From Ditylenchus dipsaci (Eukaryota > Nematoda > Chromadorea > Rhabditida > Anguinidae): a stretch of DNA of 64,000 nt. This document shows, one piece after another, positions 25,301 to 40,300 of this stretch. The stretch is from contig SADC01000014.1 of the NCBI GenBank assembly GCA_004194705.1, positions 1-64,000 on the forward strand. The letters are read 5' to 3'. How positions within the stretch are numbered: position 1 is the first letter of the stretch; each line of letters begins with the position of its first letter. The position numbers and the translations under genes were made by a program. Below the pieces are notes generated by a model. It saw only the letters and a program-made list of their open reading frames with translations, searched no databases and had not been told where the DNA came from.

Positions 25301-28300
25301 GGATACTTTAAAAAAACTAAAGACGAACATGGTTTTGATAACTAAGACTTACCTGGTTTTTGGCTAGGGTTAACAAGTTAAAAATTTTCGCAATTCAGCT
25401 AAATGATTTTATACGATTTTTTTATCTAGAATAACTTCATACAATCTTCACATAAAAGACTAAAGACCGTTCTAGTGTCTCTCGAAAATCTGTCGTTGGG
25501 CAGATTTATCAAACTTTTTACTATGATAGCTCTTTCTGGATCAAAGGGTTTCAAAAAGGTCAAATAAATTTTGAGTAGCTAACCTAGGCGGGTTTCTGAG
25601 TGTCACACCTGAAAAAAATTAGGCCATACTTTTTAAAATGGATACTAAGATACCTTGGAATGTTTGGATCTTCTTCCAAGGCATATCAAAGAATATGCGT
25701 ACACCATCAACATACACATCTGTCTTGTACCTCCATCTGCGGAAGTCTTTGCGAGCAAACACTTGCACCACCGAGGATTGACTTAATTTTTTAAGGTTAG
25801 AGAAATGATCAGCCCTATCCTATATTGGGTACAGATTGTTGAGCTTGGTCCCCTGTTGTTTAAAAAAAAAGAAAAATTTTGAAAAGTCTCAAAAACCATT
25901 AATTTGCAATTATAAACTATTTTCAGTGTTAATTTGTTACAAATATTTCGAAAAAAATTGCCTTGGTCTCCAAGGTTATCTTTTTAGAAATTTTTTAAAT
26001 GGTCCCCAAGGTCATTTTTTAGAAATTTATTAAATTTCTTGAAAGCTTAGTGGACCAAGGCAAAAATATTTTTGAAACTTGTTACCAAAAAATTTTTTTA
26101 AACAGTTTAAAAAGTGCAAAAATGGTTTTTAGAGCTTTAAAAAAAATTCGAAAAAAACAACAGGGGGAGCAAGCTCAAAAATCGGTACCCAATACAGGAT
26201 AGGGACAAATAATCGATGGAAGACAATTAAAATTGCCCCATTTGCCGGAAAAGTTGCCCCATTTCAGAAAAGTTGCCCATTTCGAATTTCCAATCAAAAA
26301 GCAGAAAAGTTGCCCCATTTGCCACGAAAGTCTCCCCATTTTCTAATTTCCAGTCAAAAAGCAGAAAAGTTGCCCCATTGACCAGAAAAGTTGCCCATTT
26401 GCCACAAAGTTGCCCCATTGGCCGGATTTTCAAATTCACGATCTCTTATACTGTCATTACGATGTGCCGCTAGGAGAGAAGAGGAAGCGAGGAAGAAAGC
26501 GCAGGGCAAGAGAGGGAAGCGCCCTGGTTATTGACTGATTTATGTTATTGAATTTGTTGTCTTTGAAGTGTTGTCAATTGTTGTTGAATAAAGTCAGTTG
26601 TTGTTTGAGTGGTGCTGTAAAACTTTGAGAGCTACTAGTATGTAAAACAATGTAATGACAGTATAAGAGATCGTGAATTTGAAAATCTGGCCAATGGGGC
26701 AACTTTTGTGGCAAATGGGGCAATTTTTATTATATTTCCATAATCGATTATATTGCGTATTATACTTGTCTCTAGCTGCTAATCCAGTGAGTATAGTTGC
26801 ACGGACATCTCCTTCCCCTAAATATCTATGCTTTTACCAGATGCAGTGAAATTATTTGATTAGCTATATTTCAGTGTAATACCGCTCTCAATCGCTTTAG
26901 GATTGTCTATATTTAGATCTCCACTTTTAGCCGTAAATAGTTAGGTTTTAGTAGGTTCAATGAGCGACAAGAAATTAAGTCACTATTTGGGTCCGACACT
27001 GTATTTACCATAGATTTCGAAGTTTTTTACCCATTCTGATTGGTCACTCTTAATTGAAAAATAGCAAAGATTCCATTTTTCCCCGAAACACGATAATATT
27101 GTCCTTTAGAATTGCAGTAAATATACATCATTTTTGAAATTAGGCGTAGTTTTCGTTTACACAGGCATGCATTATATTTTTCTCGAAAAAGAGCAACGAA
27201 ATCGAAATCCTTGCTATTACTCGACTTTGACTGACGAATTAGAATTGAATAAAAACTACAAAACTGGGGTAAGAAAGGTGTCGTACCAAGCAGATGAACA
27301 ATTTTTCGGGAGTCCATTGAATCGGTAGTCCACTGTATCTTTAACGCGGAAAGGCCGATTGTAACTCCTGTTTCTTATAGACCAGTCTTTTGTGCTGAGT
27401 ATTCCTATCGCAGTGGTTTTGGCAGGAATGCCAGTCGACCCGCGAAAAATTTTATTTTTAGAAACTGACTAAAACTTCAAAAACGTTTTTATACGAAAGC
27501 TTATAGTTTTATGATTCCATTAACACTCACAGAACTATATGTTTTATTTTGTAGAGAAGTAAGTGTGCTTTCTGACGCATATTTGATTTTCAATTTTTCG
27601 TTATAAGATCGCAGATAAAATGCATTTCACAATGATATGTCATTTTCAGGCCACAAAATTTTGGTGAAAAAATGCGTTGGCTTGAGTTCAGAACCTCCCC
27701 CCCACGGGAAGTGATCAGGTGAAGGAGATAACATCATATTCGTGTTTCTCGACCCCAATTTCATAAGAAAGCCGCGCGTTTTTTTAATTCTAAGAAAAAA
27801 AAATTTTCGAACCACAGGGGCGGGGGGGGGGGGTATCATGGCTTTTTAGTCAAAATTTGAAGAATTTAAATTGGCGCCTTTTGAATTTTAAAGGGAATAA
27901 GGGCTGTATTGGGAGGGGAAAGGAATAAAAGGGGCCACTAATCATAGAGGCCCACTAACAACAAGATGTTGACAATAGTTTTGAATACTGGCGCCTACCG
28001 CATAAAAAAACTCTGGTATGCATGCTTTTTCATGCAACCATAGTCACTTTCGAGCACGGTTTGCATGAGCTCATAACATCGTGAGCTCATCCTCATGAGG
28101 ACTGATTCTCACGTGAGCTCACCTCGCGTGAGGAGAGTTTTTTGAAATTCTCACGCAACCTCATATTTCATGAGCTCACGTCGTCCTCATCCTCACTAAT
28201 CCTCACGCCGAAAATTTCTCCTCACGCAACCGTGCTTTCGAGTGATCTGTGTCTACGGTGTGTGGGTGTGCGCATCTTAACTCCAATCCACCAAGCCCTC

Positions 28301-31300
28301 AGCGCCCGAAGGGTTCGCAGCGGGCTTGAGAATTAGAGATGCGCGCACTCACTTACCTTAGACATGATTGCGAGAAGTACTCTTGATCAAAAAATGAGTA
28401 TAGAGTCTCTTTTTGCCACGGCCAGTTGAAAACATGGTACAGTCAAACCTCGATAATCCGCCACCCATGGGACCGATCCGAGGGTGGCGGATTATCGAGG
28501 TGGCGGTTTAGCGGGGGTAAACTTTTTGAGTTTCTCTGACGGCCAACCAAATCGGGCTTATCGAGGTTGGCGGTTTATCGAGGGTGGCGGTTTCCCGGGA
28601 AACCATTGAAACTACCTTGAAACTATGCCGTATCTCGATTTTGGTGACGAAACTCGATGTTGACATCACGAAGAAAGTTGTAGAGCAGGGTCGATTTACT
28701 TATGAATCCGTTGAAAGAATTCAAATTATACGACTTTCAGAATAATAATTGGCAGAAAACAAAAAGGTTGCAAGGGAATGGTTTCACGAATATATGAAAG
28801 TGCCATTTAGTATCAAAATAACCAGGAATGTCTGCTTTTTTATTAGTTTCATAATTTCAAAAAAAAGTTCAACGCAATTTTTCACAAAAATTTTGTGGCC
28901 TAAAAATGACATGTCATTTCGAATTGTATTTTATTTGCGATCTTTAAGCAAAAAATCGGAAATAAGATACTCGTTAGAAAACACATTTACTCCTCTACAA
29001 AAAAGGTTATATAATTTTGGGATTTAGGAACCATAGAGCTATAAACCTTTATGTGAAAAACATTTTTGAAACTTTAGTCAGTTTCTAAAAATAAATTTTT
29101 GGCGGGTCAATTGGCATTTCTGCCAAACCACTGCGATAAAAATACTCAGCCCAAAAAACTGGTCTAGAAGAAACAGGAGTGTTTAGAAAAAAAAAGTTGA
29201 ATTAAAATCTAAATCCTCGGGATCTCTCGGACCAGACCACTAATCTGATTTTTGTCCTGGCTTTAAAATTAATATTTTTCAGAGCTTCGTCTTTACATCT
29301 CTTTTACAAAACAGTGACCCACAAATGGTAGGAGGGGGCTGCTCTAGCCTTCCTTGAATCATCATGTCGTGCCTTGGGCTTCTCATCATCGACAGAATGT
29401 AGTAGCCCTTGCCTCAAATTACACATTTTAAAACCAGTATTCATAAAAAAGATCGACCCTACCGGAGTATACACCCCCCCCCCAAATGAATTTTTTTTAG
29501 AGTGTTTCCAAACACCCTATATCGACCTAAAATTGCCTCAGGAGTTCAAAAAAGACATTATTTTTGAGTTCTGGTTTATAAAAAAATAAGTTTTGGACAT
29601 TTTGAAATTTCGACCATTTGCCTGTTTTGGCATGTTTTAGTCACTGGAGCTGGGCAAAAATAGTCTCTAAATGCATTTTTGTTCAAGAGTCTTGCTCGGA
29701 ATTATGTCTAAGGTAAGTGAGTGCGCGCATCTCTGACCAACCAAGCCTCCTGCGCCCCTTCGGGGGCGGAGGGGCTTGGTTGCTTGGGTTGAGATGCGCA
29801 TACCCACATACCTTAGACGCAAATCACTCGAAAGTGACTCTGGATGCATAAAAAATGTATGCATACCAGAGTTTATTTATGCGGTAGGCCCCAGTCAACA
29901 AAACTATGTTAACATCTTCCTTTATACACTAAATTGGTCTATTTTTGGTCCTTTCCCACCACGAAATAGCCTAAATCGATTCAAAAACGGTCAAAATAGT
30001 ATTTTTGTGGTCCCAAAACTCAATTTTTTATTGACTAGATCACAAAAATAATGTCTTTTTTGAGCTTCTGAGGAAATTTTAGGTCGATATAGGGTGTTTG
30101 GAAACACTTTAAAAAATTATCTTGGGGGGGGGTATACTCCGGTAGCGCCAAAAGATCAAATAGAAAAACGCTAAAGGAGTATTTGGATCCATCAAAAGTA
30201 GTGATGTGGCCTCCACCTAAAATGGAACTTTTTCCCGCAAAAACGCAAAAATTAAAACCAAAATTACCATAAACATAGCCATTGCTGGAGGTTTATAGCC
30301 AATGCAGCTGGATGTTTGCCGGCGCCAAAAATAAAATTCACAGTGGCCAGCCCATTTGCAGCCTAGAATGAGTAAAAGAGATAAATTTTTGATGTAATCT
30401 TATAAGGCTTGACAACCGGACGAAAACCTACAGGATTTCCGGTTTAGGACTGGCAAAAGAATTTTAAAATTTTGATCCCAATCCTGCAGTACCTCGAATT
30501 GCCAAGCCCAGTTTTTATAAAATCACTTACAAAAGTCATAGGGCAAAAGTCATTGTAGAAGTTGCTCATAGTTGGCACATAAGGTGGTCGTTTGTAGGGA
30601 AAAGAGCCCCAGGGATGTGCCCTAAAGCGAACTATTTATTTAAGGATTTATAGTAGGTAGGACAACTGTAGGGAACTCCAGCAGAGTAAAACCTCAGATA
30701 CTGGTCATTGAATTCAAAATCATCTGAGAACATTAGCCTAAATTTTTATGGAAATTTACTTTTTGGGGTCATTTTCGGGAATAATAATGATCAATATTTG
30801 GATTCTACAGGATTATCAATAAAACGTGCTCACCACCCTTGGAAGTCATAGCAACAAACTGAATAAAGGAAATATTACTGGTTTGCAATTTTGGGGTATA
30901 CCTTGAGCTGCACAGTCCACACTGAGAAAGTGCTGATCACACAGTGTTTGGCGCCTAAATAATATTTTTTAAATTTTTAGCAAAAAATTTTACACAAGAT
31001 TTTGACATTTTTCCTAAAAAGTCGAGAAATTCTAATATGTAATCCGTTCCTCCTAATCGGCCTCAAAAGTGGGTCAGGTATGTGGAGTAAGTCTTCTGCA
31101 CAAGCCAGACCAGACTAGACTTTTTCCAAGCCAGGGTTTTCGTCAAAGGGTGGAACCAAACTGAACTGCGGTTCGGCCCGAAATGTCTGGCTTTAAAGTA
31201 AATCTAAAAACATATTGCCACGGACATGTGTGAAAAAGGGCACTTATTCGGTTCGGGGGGCGAGTTTTTTTAGACATTTGGGAATAGTGTTTAAACGTCG

Positions 31301-34300
31301 TTTAAGTAATTTTTACATGCTAAAAACGATAAAAACGTCGCGATACTTTTCTTCATGAAAAGCTGATTTTTTAAAAAAATTTTGACCTAAATTTGACTTG
31401 TTGCTTGGGAGACCATGGTAAACCACCAGAAAGTACGTGGATACCTCCGAAACCCAGAAAAGATACAATTTGAACATAGTTTTGTTAGCTGGGGCTACCG
31501 CATAAATAAACTCTGGTATGAATGCTTTTTCATGCAACCAGAGTTAGTTTCGAGTGATTTGTGTCTAAGGTGTGTGGGTGTGCGCATCTCAACTCCAATC
31601 CACCAAGCCCTCTGCGCCCATAAGTGGTTGCAGCAGGCTTGAGAGCTAGAGATGCGCGCACTCACTTACCTTAGACATGATTCCGAGCAAGTAATCTTGA
31701 TCATAAATGCATATAGAGACTCTTTTTGCCTAGGTTTATTGACTAAAACGGGGTAGAATACCCTTATATAAGGTGGTTTACCTTGGTCCCCCAAGGCAAA
31801 AAAGTCAGATTTTTAGCAAAAGTTTGTCAGCTTTTTATGAAGAAAAATGTCACAAAACAACTTGATTATTGTTTTAGCATATAAAAATATCTTAGAAGAT
31901 ATTTAAACATTATTTCAAAGGGATAAAAGAACTCAAGGCCCATCAACCCCCCCCCCCTCGAACCGAATAAGTTCCGAAAAAGTGGGCCAGCTCTAGGAGT
32001 AGGGTGGTCAACCATATTGTTACCCAATACTCTGTCTTTTTCGAGTTTAGTTTGATCACTCTAAGTGGCAGAAATTATTAATTCGAAAATGTGGGCACCT
32101 TGAGTGTAATAGCAGCGATGATCTCCTTCAGCATCACAATCTGGTAGGGCTGTAAAAACGGCCAATGTCCATCAAAGCTCTAAATCATATTTTCCAAGTA
32201 AAAAAAGCAGAAAATAAACTAACTGATCCAACGTGCATGGACAGGGCACTAAATTTTCACTAGCAACCAAACATTAAAATAAATCTGAGACCAACTACCC
32301 TTGGGCTCATTTCCATGAAGAAATTTTCTCGACGTCCATCGTAGTCATACCTCAAATAAAATAATAGTAGTGGCCGATGCTTTTAAAGATTCATGGTAAA
32401 TCCAACCACTGCTGACATATTTCCCATGCCCAATTTCTACCGTACTCGTATTCCCTGAAAAATGCGCTAATAAAAATACTGTGATCTAGACAGTAGTAAA
32501 GAAAATTACCATTTGCGTTGGAAAAAACCAGCCAAATGAAACAGGCGAGGACAATACATCCTCAAAATGTGTGGTTTTTGCATTTACATTTTCACCTTTA
32601 TTTGTATAGACCCACCCGTCTCCCCGGTCATTCAACCAAGTGTCACTTACGCGCACCTGCAAATTGTCCAATAAAGTTAAATTACTTAGATTTTAGGTGC
32701 AAAAGAGGTACTTGAATGACCCCTCATGGTACCACCGCCAAGCCTGTAAATAAACCTTCACTAATCACTGAAAACATATAGTTCACAACAAACCTCTGGG
32801 TCTGCTTCATTATCATACATCAGGGTTCTGAAAAGGGACTGCATTCAAAAAGCAATAACGAAAGGTCTTAGGATGGTCGAAGCTTCAAAATTTTTAGGAG
32901 CATTTGAAATTTTTTCAAAGTATGGAAAGTTTAAAAACTTTTGACGACTAATAATACCTCTTATTGGACAATCCTAAAAGTTTCAAAATTGCAAAATTTT
33001 ACCTGGGATTGAATGTGAACAATCCATTGTTGGGATGTCGCCTTGCTATGTAGCCTATCTGAAATTTGAACGGCTGGTATCAAAATCTGGGTGCATAGAC
33101 GTTTGGCGAATATGAAACTTTTTTCAAATTCGCGAAACGTTTGGCGAATTTGAAACTCAAAAGAGTAAAATATCTCTAAGGGTATATATGGAGATATACC
33201 CTTAGAGATATTTTACTCTTTTGAGTTTCAAATTCGCCAAACGTTTCGCGAATTTGAAAAAAGTTTCATATTCGCCAAACGTCTATACCCCAAAATCTGC
33301 TGCCAAATAGAATTCAAATTTTTTGAATTTTGAAGTTTTTGAGGTCCTGTAACTCAGCTAGTTTTTGTTATTTTGACTTCCTACCTCCATTTTGGTCAAG
33401 CTACATAAGTTTTTTGTCTGCTCATGCCCATTGAGTACAGCACTACCTCATAAAAAAGCTCATAGCATAAAACTTAGTAAATGAAAGGAAACACCAACAC
33501 AAACATTGACAATTATTTTCGATTATTATTTCAAATTTTCAAATTTCCGTTCGAAACCTTTTCGGACATAAAACAGTCCCCCCCCCTTTTTTAATAAAAC
33601 CCTATGTTAACTCATATATCTTTGGCCGGTAATATTTCAGCGGATTGTCGATAAACGGCTGTTATAAAAACCTAGCTAGTCAGTTTGGGGTTTCTACCGA
33701 GATCAGCGACCCCGGGAAACTGATATTTGGATAAATTTATTTACCTGTTTGAGACTATGCCCTTCAACATCTTCCTATATACAAAAAAATTTTAACTTCA
33801 AAACTTTTGACGACTACCCAGTAGCCGTATAGAACTAGATCTATTTGTGAATTGTAGTTGGCTGTGATATTTTTCATGCTCCCAAGTCAACTATAAAAAT
33901 TTCACCATTACTACAAAAAATACAAAATATAAAAACACCTACAGTCAAATTTTGGGCTTCAAAAGAATTCCTAGAATTCGTAAAGAACCAATTACAATTC
34001 ACACTGCCGAAAAATTGCCCACCAGTTGTTTCTTGGCTCTCTTGCATCATTAACCAAATTAAGCCTACGACGAGCCAATCCAGGTTGTACTATAACATTT
34101 TAGCATTTAAGCTATCCAAACCAAAAAAGCTTCATTACAAATGTAAAATTTAGTCCACCAAGGATAGTTTTTTCCACCATCTACCGATAGCTGAATAATA
34201 AAGTTCAAAAACTATTTTATTGTGAATCACTGAAAAATACCTTGACTTCCACCAAACCTGAGGGTCAACATCGTATAAAATCGAATGTGTGGCAAGCGGC

Positions 34301-37300
34301 GCATAGCAGCTTCAGGGATTTTCGGACATTTCTTCAAATTTGTTTTGCGTTCTGTTTTTTTTCATTTGTTTAGCCTGGGACACGGACTTGAGCCATTCCT
34401 AATGTGCGCTGGCCTCGCTTAACGAAGGCGAAGCCTACGTTTAAAAATGTCAAAAAGTCCCCGAAAAAACACGAAAAACAAAACACCAAAAAGGTGCGAA
34501 TTTGAAAAAAAGTCCAAAATCTCTGAAACGCCCTTACGCCGTGGCAAGCATTTACCTGTTCTAAAGACATTGTTTACAGGAATCACACATCTGGCTATAA
34601 CCATGTCTATCTGTAGTGAAATTTTTTGATTGACCTCAAATAAATTTGCTGACAAGGAACATACCCTCTCACAGTCTATTGTAATTTCATCAAACTGTAG
34701 TTTTATTATGTCGGTGGGGCGATAGCAAGGTCCACTAACGTTGAGTGCAAAACCACCCAGCATATTGCCGTATTGCTGCAAACAATAAAGTTGTATAAAA
34801 AAGAATAACAATGAGCTCATAAGATTTAATTTCATGTGACATGAGCATGAGATCAGGCACAACCTTATCTCATCTTAAGCCTAAGGAGAAAATCGGCAGA
34901 CCATTATATGCTAATATTAGATGACGAGTACCAATGGCGAGAATTCTAAGCATGTCGTCAATTAGAGATGGAAAAGGGAAGAACTTCATCTTTCCACTAG
35001 AAAACCAGTGTAAGCCGAATATTATAGCCATTGTACACCAGTCAACTGGAGCTAATCACCGGTTGATAGACTGGTGGTCCACTGGTTGGTTGGTAATTTT
35101 TTGTCAATTAGTTAATGGTGGATGTTGCGTTTGATAAAATTAAGGCTTGGCCAAGACTGGTCACAGCATCATCAAAGTTCTCATCCTCATCTCAAGCTAA
35201 ATTTTTTAACTTACGCTCGTCTCAATTTTGTCCCATCTTAATCCTAGATCATTTCATTCTCATTTTGAGCCAGAAATCAGCGGGCCGTCTCATCGCAGAC
35301 TTGTCTGAATCCCGTAAGAACCACCTCGTGGAATTTCTGGTATAAAGTAAACTTTTATTGACATTTTTATTGCATGGCGTTAAAAGGCGATTTTTAAATT
35401 GATTGTATAACGCTTTTATTTTTTTGCGACGTCGAACAGTCCAAAATTTATAACCAAATTAGCTAGGCCAAACTTCAAACTTTTCTTGCGTCCTTTAACT
35501 ACCATATTATCGCTCACTATAGACCCCTCTCTAATTATCCACAATCACTCTATAAAGATTGTGGGATGTTCTTGAGATGTTGCGCAGTTAGATAAAATTC
35601 CCCGAAGTTGCGAGAAATGGTTTTACATATTTTTTTGTTATCATTATGCAAACCAAAACATTTTTCAAAAAATTATGTTTTACGTTCCGCCTGGCGCCCG
35701 TTCTTCTGGTAGTTTATAATTTTCAAAGCAAGAGAACAATAAAATATGAAAGATATATGTTTTCTCTAACCGTCTGCCTGCAGTAAATACCATCTGTTTG
35801 GGTAGCAAAGAAGGAAAGAGAGTATATGATAGAGTTTCCATTCAATTTCCTCGCTTACGACCATACCACGTTGAAAATACGCCATCCCGTCCGATCTGGC
35901 AATGTCAAGCAACGTTGGGCTCGACTAGTACTTGGATCGGAGACGTCCTGGGAATCTCGGGTGTTGTAAGCCACACTTTTGTTTTTATTTTTTATTAGTT
36001 TTATAATTCATATATATATCCCCTTTCTACTGGATCACAAATAGAGTATTTAAAGTTTTGATTTATTAATATGTAATTTTGAAATTTGTGACCTGTGACA
36101 TTTCCAGAGTGCCTCTACTCTCATTACTACAACCACCATATTGAATCTGTTCATCAATCCGAGCCAACCATCGTCCAGCGATTTGAGTGGATCCATATTG
36201 GACCAATTTATAAGAGTTTCCTTCTGCACTGTAAGGTAGCTCTACATAACCTGTTCCGTTGCCACCATTGAATCCCACTAGCGCACTAAAACAGTTTTAG
36301 TTTTTTAACCATATAGGTACTTTTACACTTGGTTCCTGCACCCTCTTTTTGGCCTAACCTGCAAGCCAAAAACCTAACAGCAAAATTTAGTCGTGAGATC
36401 CAAGTGAAGGACGACCACTTTCAAAACCATCCAACTAACCTTTGTTTACCTCCCCTACCCCAGTGATTGCACCAGCTGTGGCAGAGCTTGTCCTACAAAC
36501 ATGCATTTAGTGTAAGCCATATTTATCAAGTTTCCCGTAAAACCATCCTACCAATTAATGTTGGCGAAATTGAACATACAGTAGGAGCGGATCTCATCAG
36601 TTGCAATCACCATCTAATAAATCATCAAATTATATAAACTCATAAACCCAAAATTTTGAAAATAAAACTTGATATGTGTTTTGCCATCTTTTAGCTCTTT
36701 CATACTCATTCAACTCGGTTATTTTTTGGCTTCCTCTGCAAAGCAAGGATTTATTTGTATGAAAAAAGGAAAAAAATTACCCGTAGGTCATACGCTCCCA
36801 GGTGACCAATAATGCTGAAAATATTATTCACATCATAATTTTTTGTGGCCATTTGAATATAAAGTCGACCACCCAAAATGTTTATTCGCCTTGGGTCCGA
36901 CGCTGTATCATCACTCAAGCTTTTGTTGCCAAATGTGATTTCTTTATCTAGTTCAAATGGCCTTTTTTAACTTTGGAGGGCCTCTTGTGTGCAGTCAGAT
37001 AGCAAAAATTCTGATTTTGCTGGTCGTCTGTCCAAAATCTTCCAATTCTGCTATAAAGACCAGGTAATCTCGATAAAGGTGCACCTTTTAAGAGCAGATT
37101 CTACGCTGGCTAATATCTTTTGGCAAAAAATTTTGAAAATCGGGCTTTAAAGTGTCGTATTCTAGGTAAGAACGAGCTTTTTGGATGCCGGTTTAAGCTT
37201 TTTCTTTCAAACTAGCTTCGAGGGCTGGACTTTTTTTTTTTTATCAAAAAACCCCTTTTTATTTAAATTTTAGCATTTGTTTTTAAAAAGTTTTTACAAG

Positions 37301-40300
37301 AAGGAAGAACTACTAAGGAAGGAATGACATATCTATTTTATATAAACTGAAAAAATTTCTATTAAAAAGGCAAAAAAACCGAATTTTGTCACTCTGTTCT
37401 TATAGGCCGCGACATTGTAATCAAAAAACTTAAATACTAAATTTAGTGAAAATAAAAATGGGTGAAAACTCAACTGAACCCTGTCCTTTCGAGCTTTGGA
37501 CGTGATCTATTTCACACCTAGACCTGGTCCACTTCGCCGCTTACCTGGATGCATTTTTTGCCTAATTATTTTTTGTCCTTTAATTACTAAGGATAGCCTC
37601 AGATTCTGAATTTTCTCATCCGAAAAAAATCCTGACAGACAGAAATATCACTTTATTTAGTAACGACAATAAAAAAATTAGATTAAGTTTTTTTTATCAA
37701 GATATCAATCAAGTAGCCAAAAAGTGGACCAATTTTTTTCTAAGTCAAATAATAATTTTTTTAGAAAAAATTCCAACCGTAATCAGCTTTCCACCCTCGG
37801 GCACCCACCATTCCATGACGAATGTCGCTAAATGTATAAATTCCAAAATCTGTTAAAGTTTCCAAAGATGAAGCTGACTTAGTAATTTGGTCCAGAAACT
37901 CAGGGTCTTCTAGCCGACCTTCCTGCGTCTTCAGTTGACGTCCTCGGTAGGTGCGGTAGAATCTAAAAAGCTCTCAAAAATATTTCTAAAACGAATAACT
38001 AAATTACCTAGGATTTTCATAGGAATAAACGCCTTGAGGCTGTCCTTGGGGCTCATGGCGTTGTTGAGTGGCGAAATCCAAGTAAAGATTATTGTAGCCA
38101 ATGAGAGAAGGAGGTCTAAATTGAGTCAACAATGCTAAATTAGACCAAAAAATACTGGCACCTCTCAATAATCCTGAACCAAACATTGGAAATTCTGCTG
38201 TCCCCACATATTGCACCCGCTGTTCAGCCATAAAAGCGGCAATTACTGAGGGGTCCGGCTTTTTGGCCAGTGAGGATTCTACAAGTTAAGCATGGGTGAA
38301 TTTGCACAATTTTTAGTTCTGAAAGTTTGAAGGAAAAGGAGGGAGGCTGGATGTACCAAGGGTGCGAGAATGCGATGAAACCCTCGTGGTAAATCTAAAA
38401 GTATATGTTAGAATTGCCAAAATTGAAAATTTCATACAAAAGTATAGTTAAAACGAAATCCGAAGTAGGGAAAAAAGAAGTCCAGATCAATTTGCTTATC
38501 CATCCAAGGACGGTGGATAGTTCTCTGTCGAAGTAACGCTCGCCAAATGGGTATAAATGCCACCAACCTGAAGAAAATAAACAACTAGCATATTTATTCT
38601 AATAGAAGGGAATTCCATTCTATTTTCCAACTTCTAAACTTTTACTTCACACTAAAATTGCAATAAACATGGTTTACCATCTTCCCCTGGTTTTGCCTTC
38701 AGCCATACACCTCTATTGAAATAAATAAAAAAACTCGAATATGTAATGTAATAAGTTCACAAAATAGTCATGCCGTTAATAAATTTATGTTCTGATAATA
38801 GCGCTTTATGTCTACAGTTGAACCTCGCTATAGTGGCACCCCCAAAAGTTCGTTCCCGCCTAGGGTCCGACACTTTTTTTAGCCCAATTTTCGAAATATT
38901 TTATCAATTCTGTTATGAAAGTCTGGTCGCAAATATCGTAAGGATTTCGACTTTGCCGATCGCTTTTGAAAATAAGACAAATTTTGGGTCAAAAAAGTAA
39001 AACCTCGATATAGTGGCACCTGTTTAAAAAAAGGGGTGCCACTATATCGAGGTTTCACTTTTCAATCCAAAATTTGTTTTCTTTTCAAAAACGATCGGCA
39101 AAATCGAAATCCTTACGATATTTGCGACCAGACTGTCATAACAGAATCGATAAAATATTTCGAAAATCGGGCTAAAAAAGTGTCGGACCCTAGGCGGGAA
39201 CGAAATTTTGGGGGTGCCACTATAGCGAGGTTTAACTGTATCAACTTACCTCTTTCAACTAAAACGAAGTGCCGTTTTGCTCTAATAACCCACCCGGGTG
39301 GATTGGCGAAGATCGAAAATGTTTAAATGGATCTCAAAATTTCCGGGTGCTCAGCCAGTACTTAAAAATTGGAATTAGTGGTTAATTAAGGGCAATACTT
39401 TTTTACCGCAGAAATACTTTTTTGCCGCAAATTTCACTTTTTTGCCGCAAATAAACTTTTTTCTGATGCAAATATACTTTTTTTGCCGCAAATAATTTTG
39501 CGCCAAATTTGCGACAAAAAAAAGTATATTTGCGGCAAAAAAGTGTTTTTGCGGCAAAAAAGATATTGCCCGTTAATAAAGGCTGTGTACGTGAAAGCAC
39601 CCGTCAAATGTGTAAATCTCCCATCAAAATATGTAAATCTTCCGCCAAATTTTCAAAACTTCTTGTTCTCGGTGTTTGATTTCCAAATTTTCAATTTTTT
39701 TGCACTAGCATGTAGCCCTGAATCTCTAGTTTCTGATGAGCTATCAACTGGCTGATTACAATATTGAAAAATGGGAGAAACAATTCATTTAAAAAAATAG
39801 GTGTAGTTTTGAAAAATATTGTTGTTCTCCCACTTTCGATATTGTAGTCAGCCAACTGATAACTTATAAGTAACTAGAGATTCAGGGCTACATGCTGGTG
39901 CAAAAATGAAAATTTGAATAGTAGTCACCGAGAACAAGACGTTTTAACAATTTGACGGGAGATTCACACATTTTGTTTTCAATTTTAACCGTTAATAAAT
40001 AGCAATATATAATACTCTGCCATGAGAAAGAGACCCTTAAAGTCTATGGGGTGGCTTATAAGAGAAAATACTGTATTTTTAGCGGAAAATTCAAGCCTTC
40101 GAAATTCTCCCATTAATTATAAAATTCGCCCGATTTCGCAAGTGTAAACATATTACCCTCTTCAGTTCGCCTATCAATTTGTGTCCAATCCAATTCCCTC
40201 AAGTTTTGCGCCGTTATTCTTGGAGTTTGACTGCCTGAAAATACATACATTCTAAGCACGCAAAATCAACATTCACGGTCTCTAACCCACCAGGTAAATT

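Noticed and set aside
29667..30051. Proteins from open frames in the core-hairpin elements ([13 protein letters not shown] peptides at 17, 29, 31, 50 and 59 kb)
   Set aside because: The same peptide arises from every copy of the palindromic core, on either strand. This reflects repeat structure and not a conserved gene.
34419..34862. A single 147-residue protein
   Set aside because: It reads through two introns. The true exons (34665-34775 and 34556-34610) have clean splice sites and join in phase.
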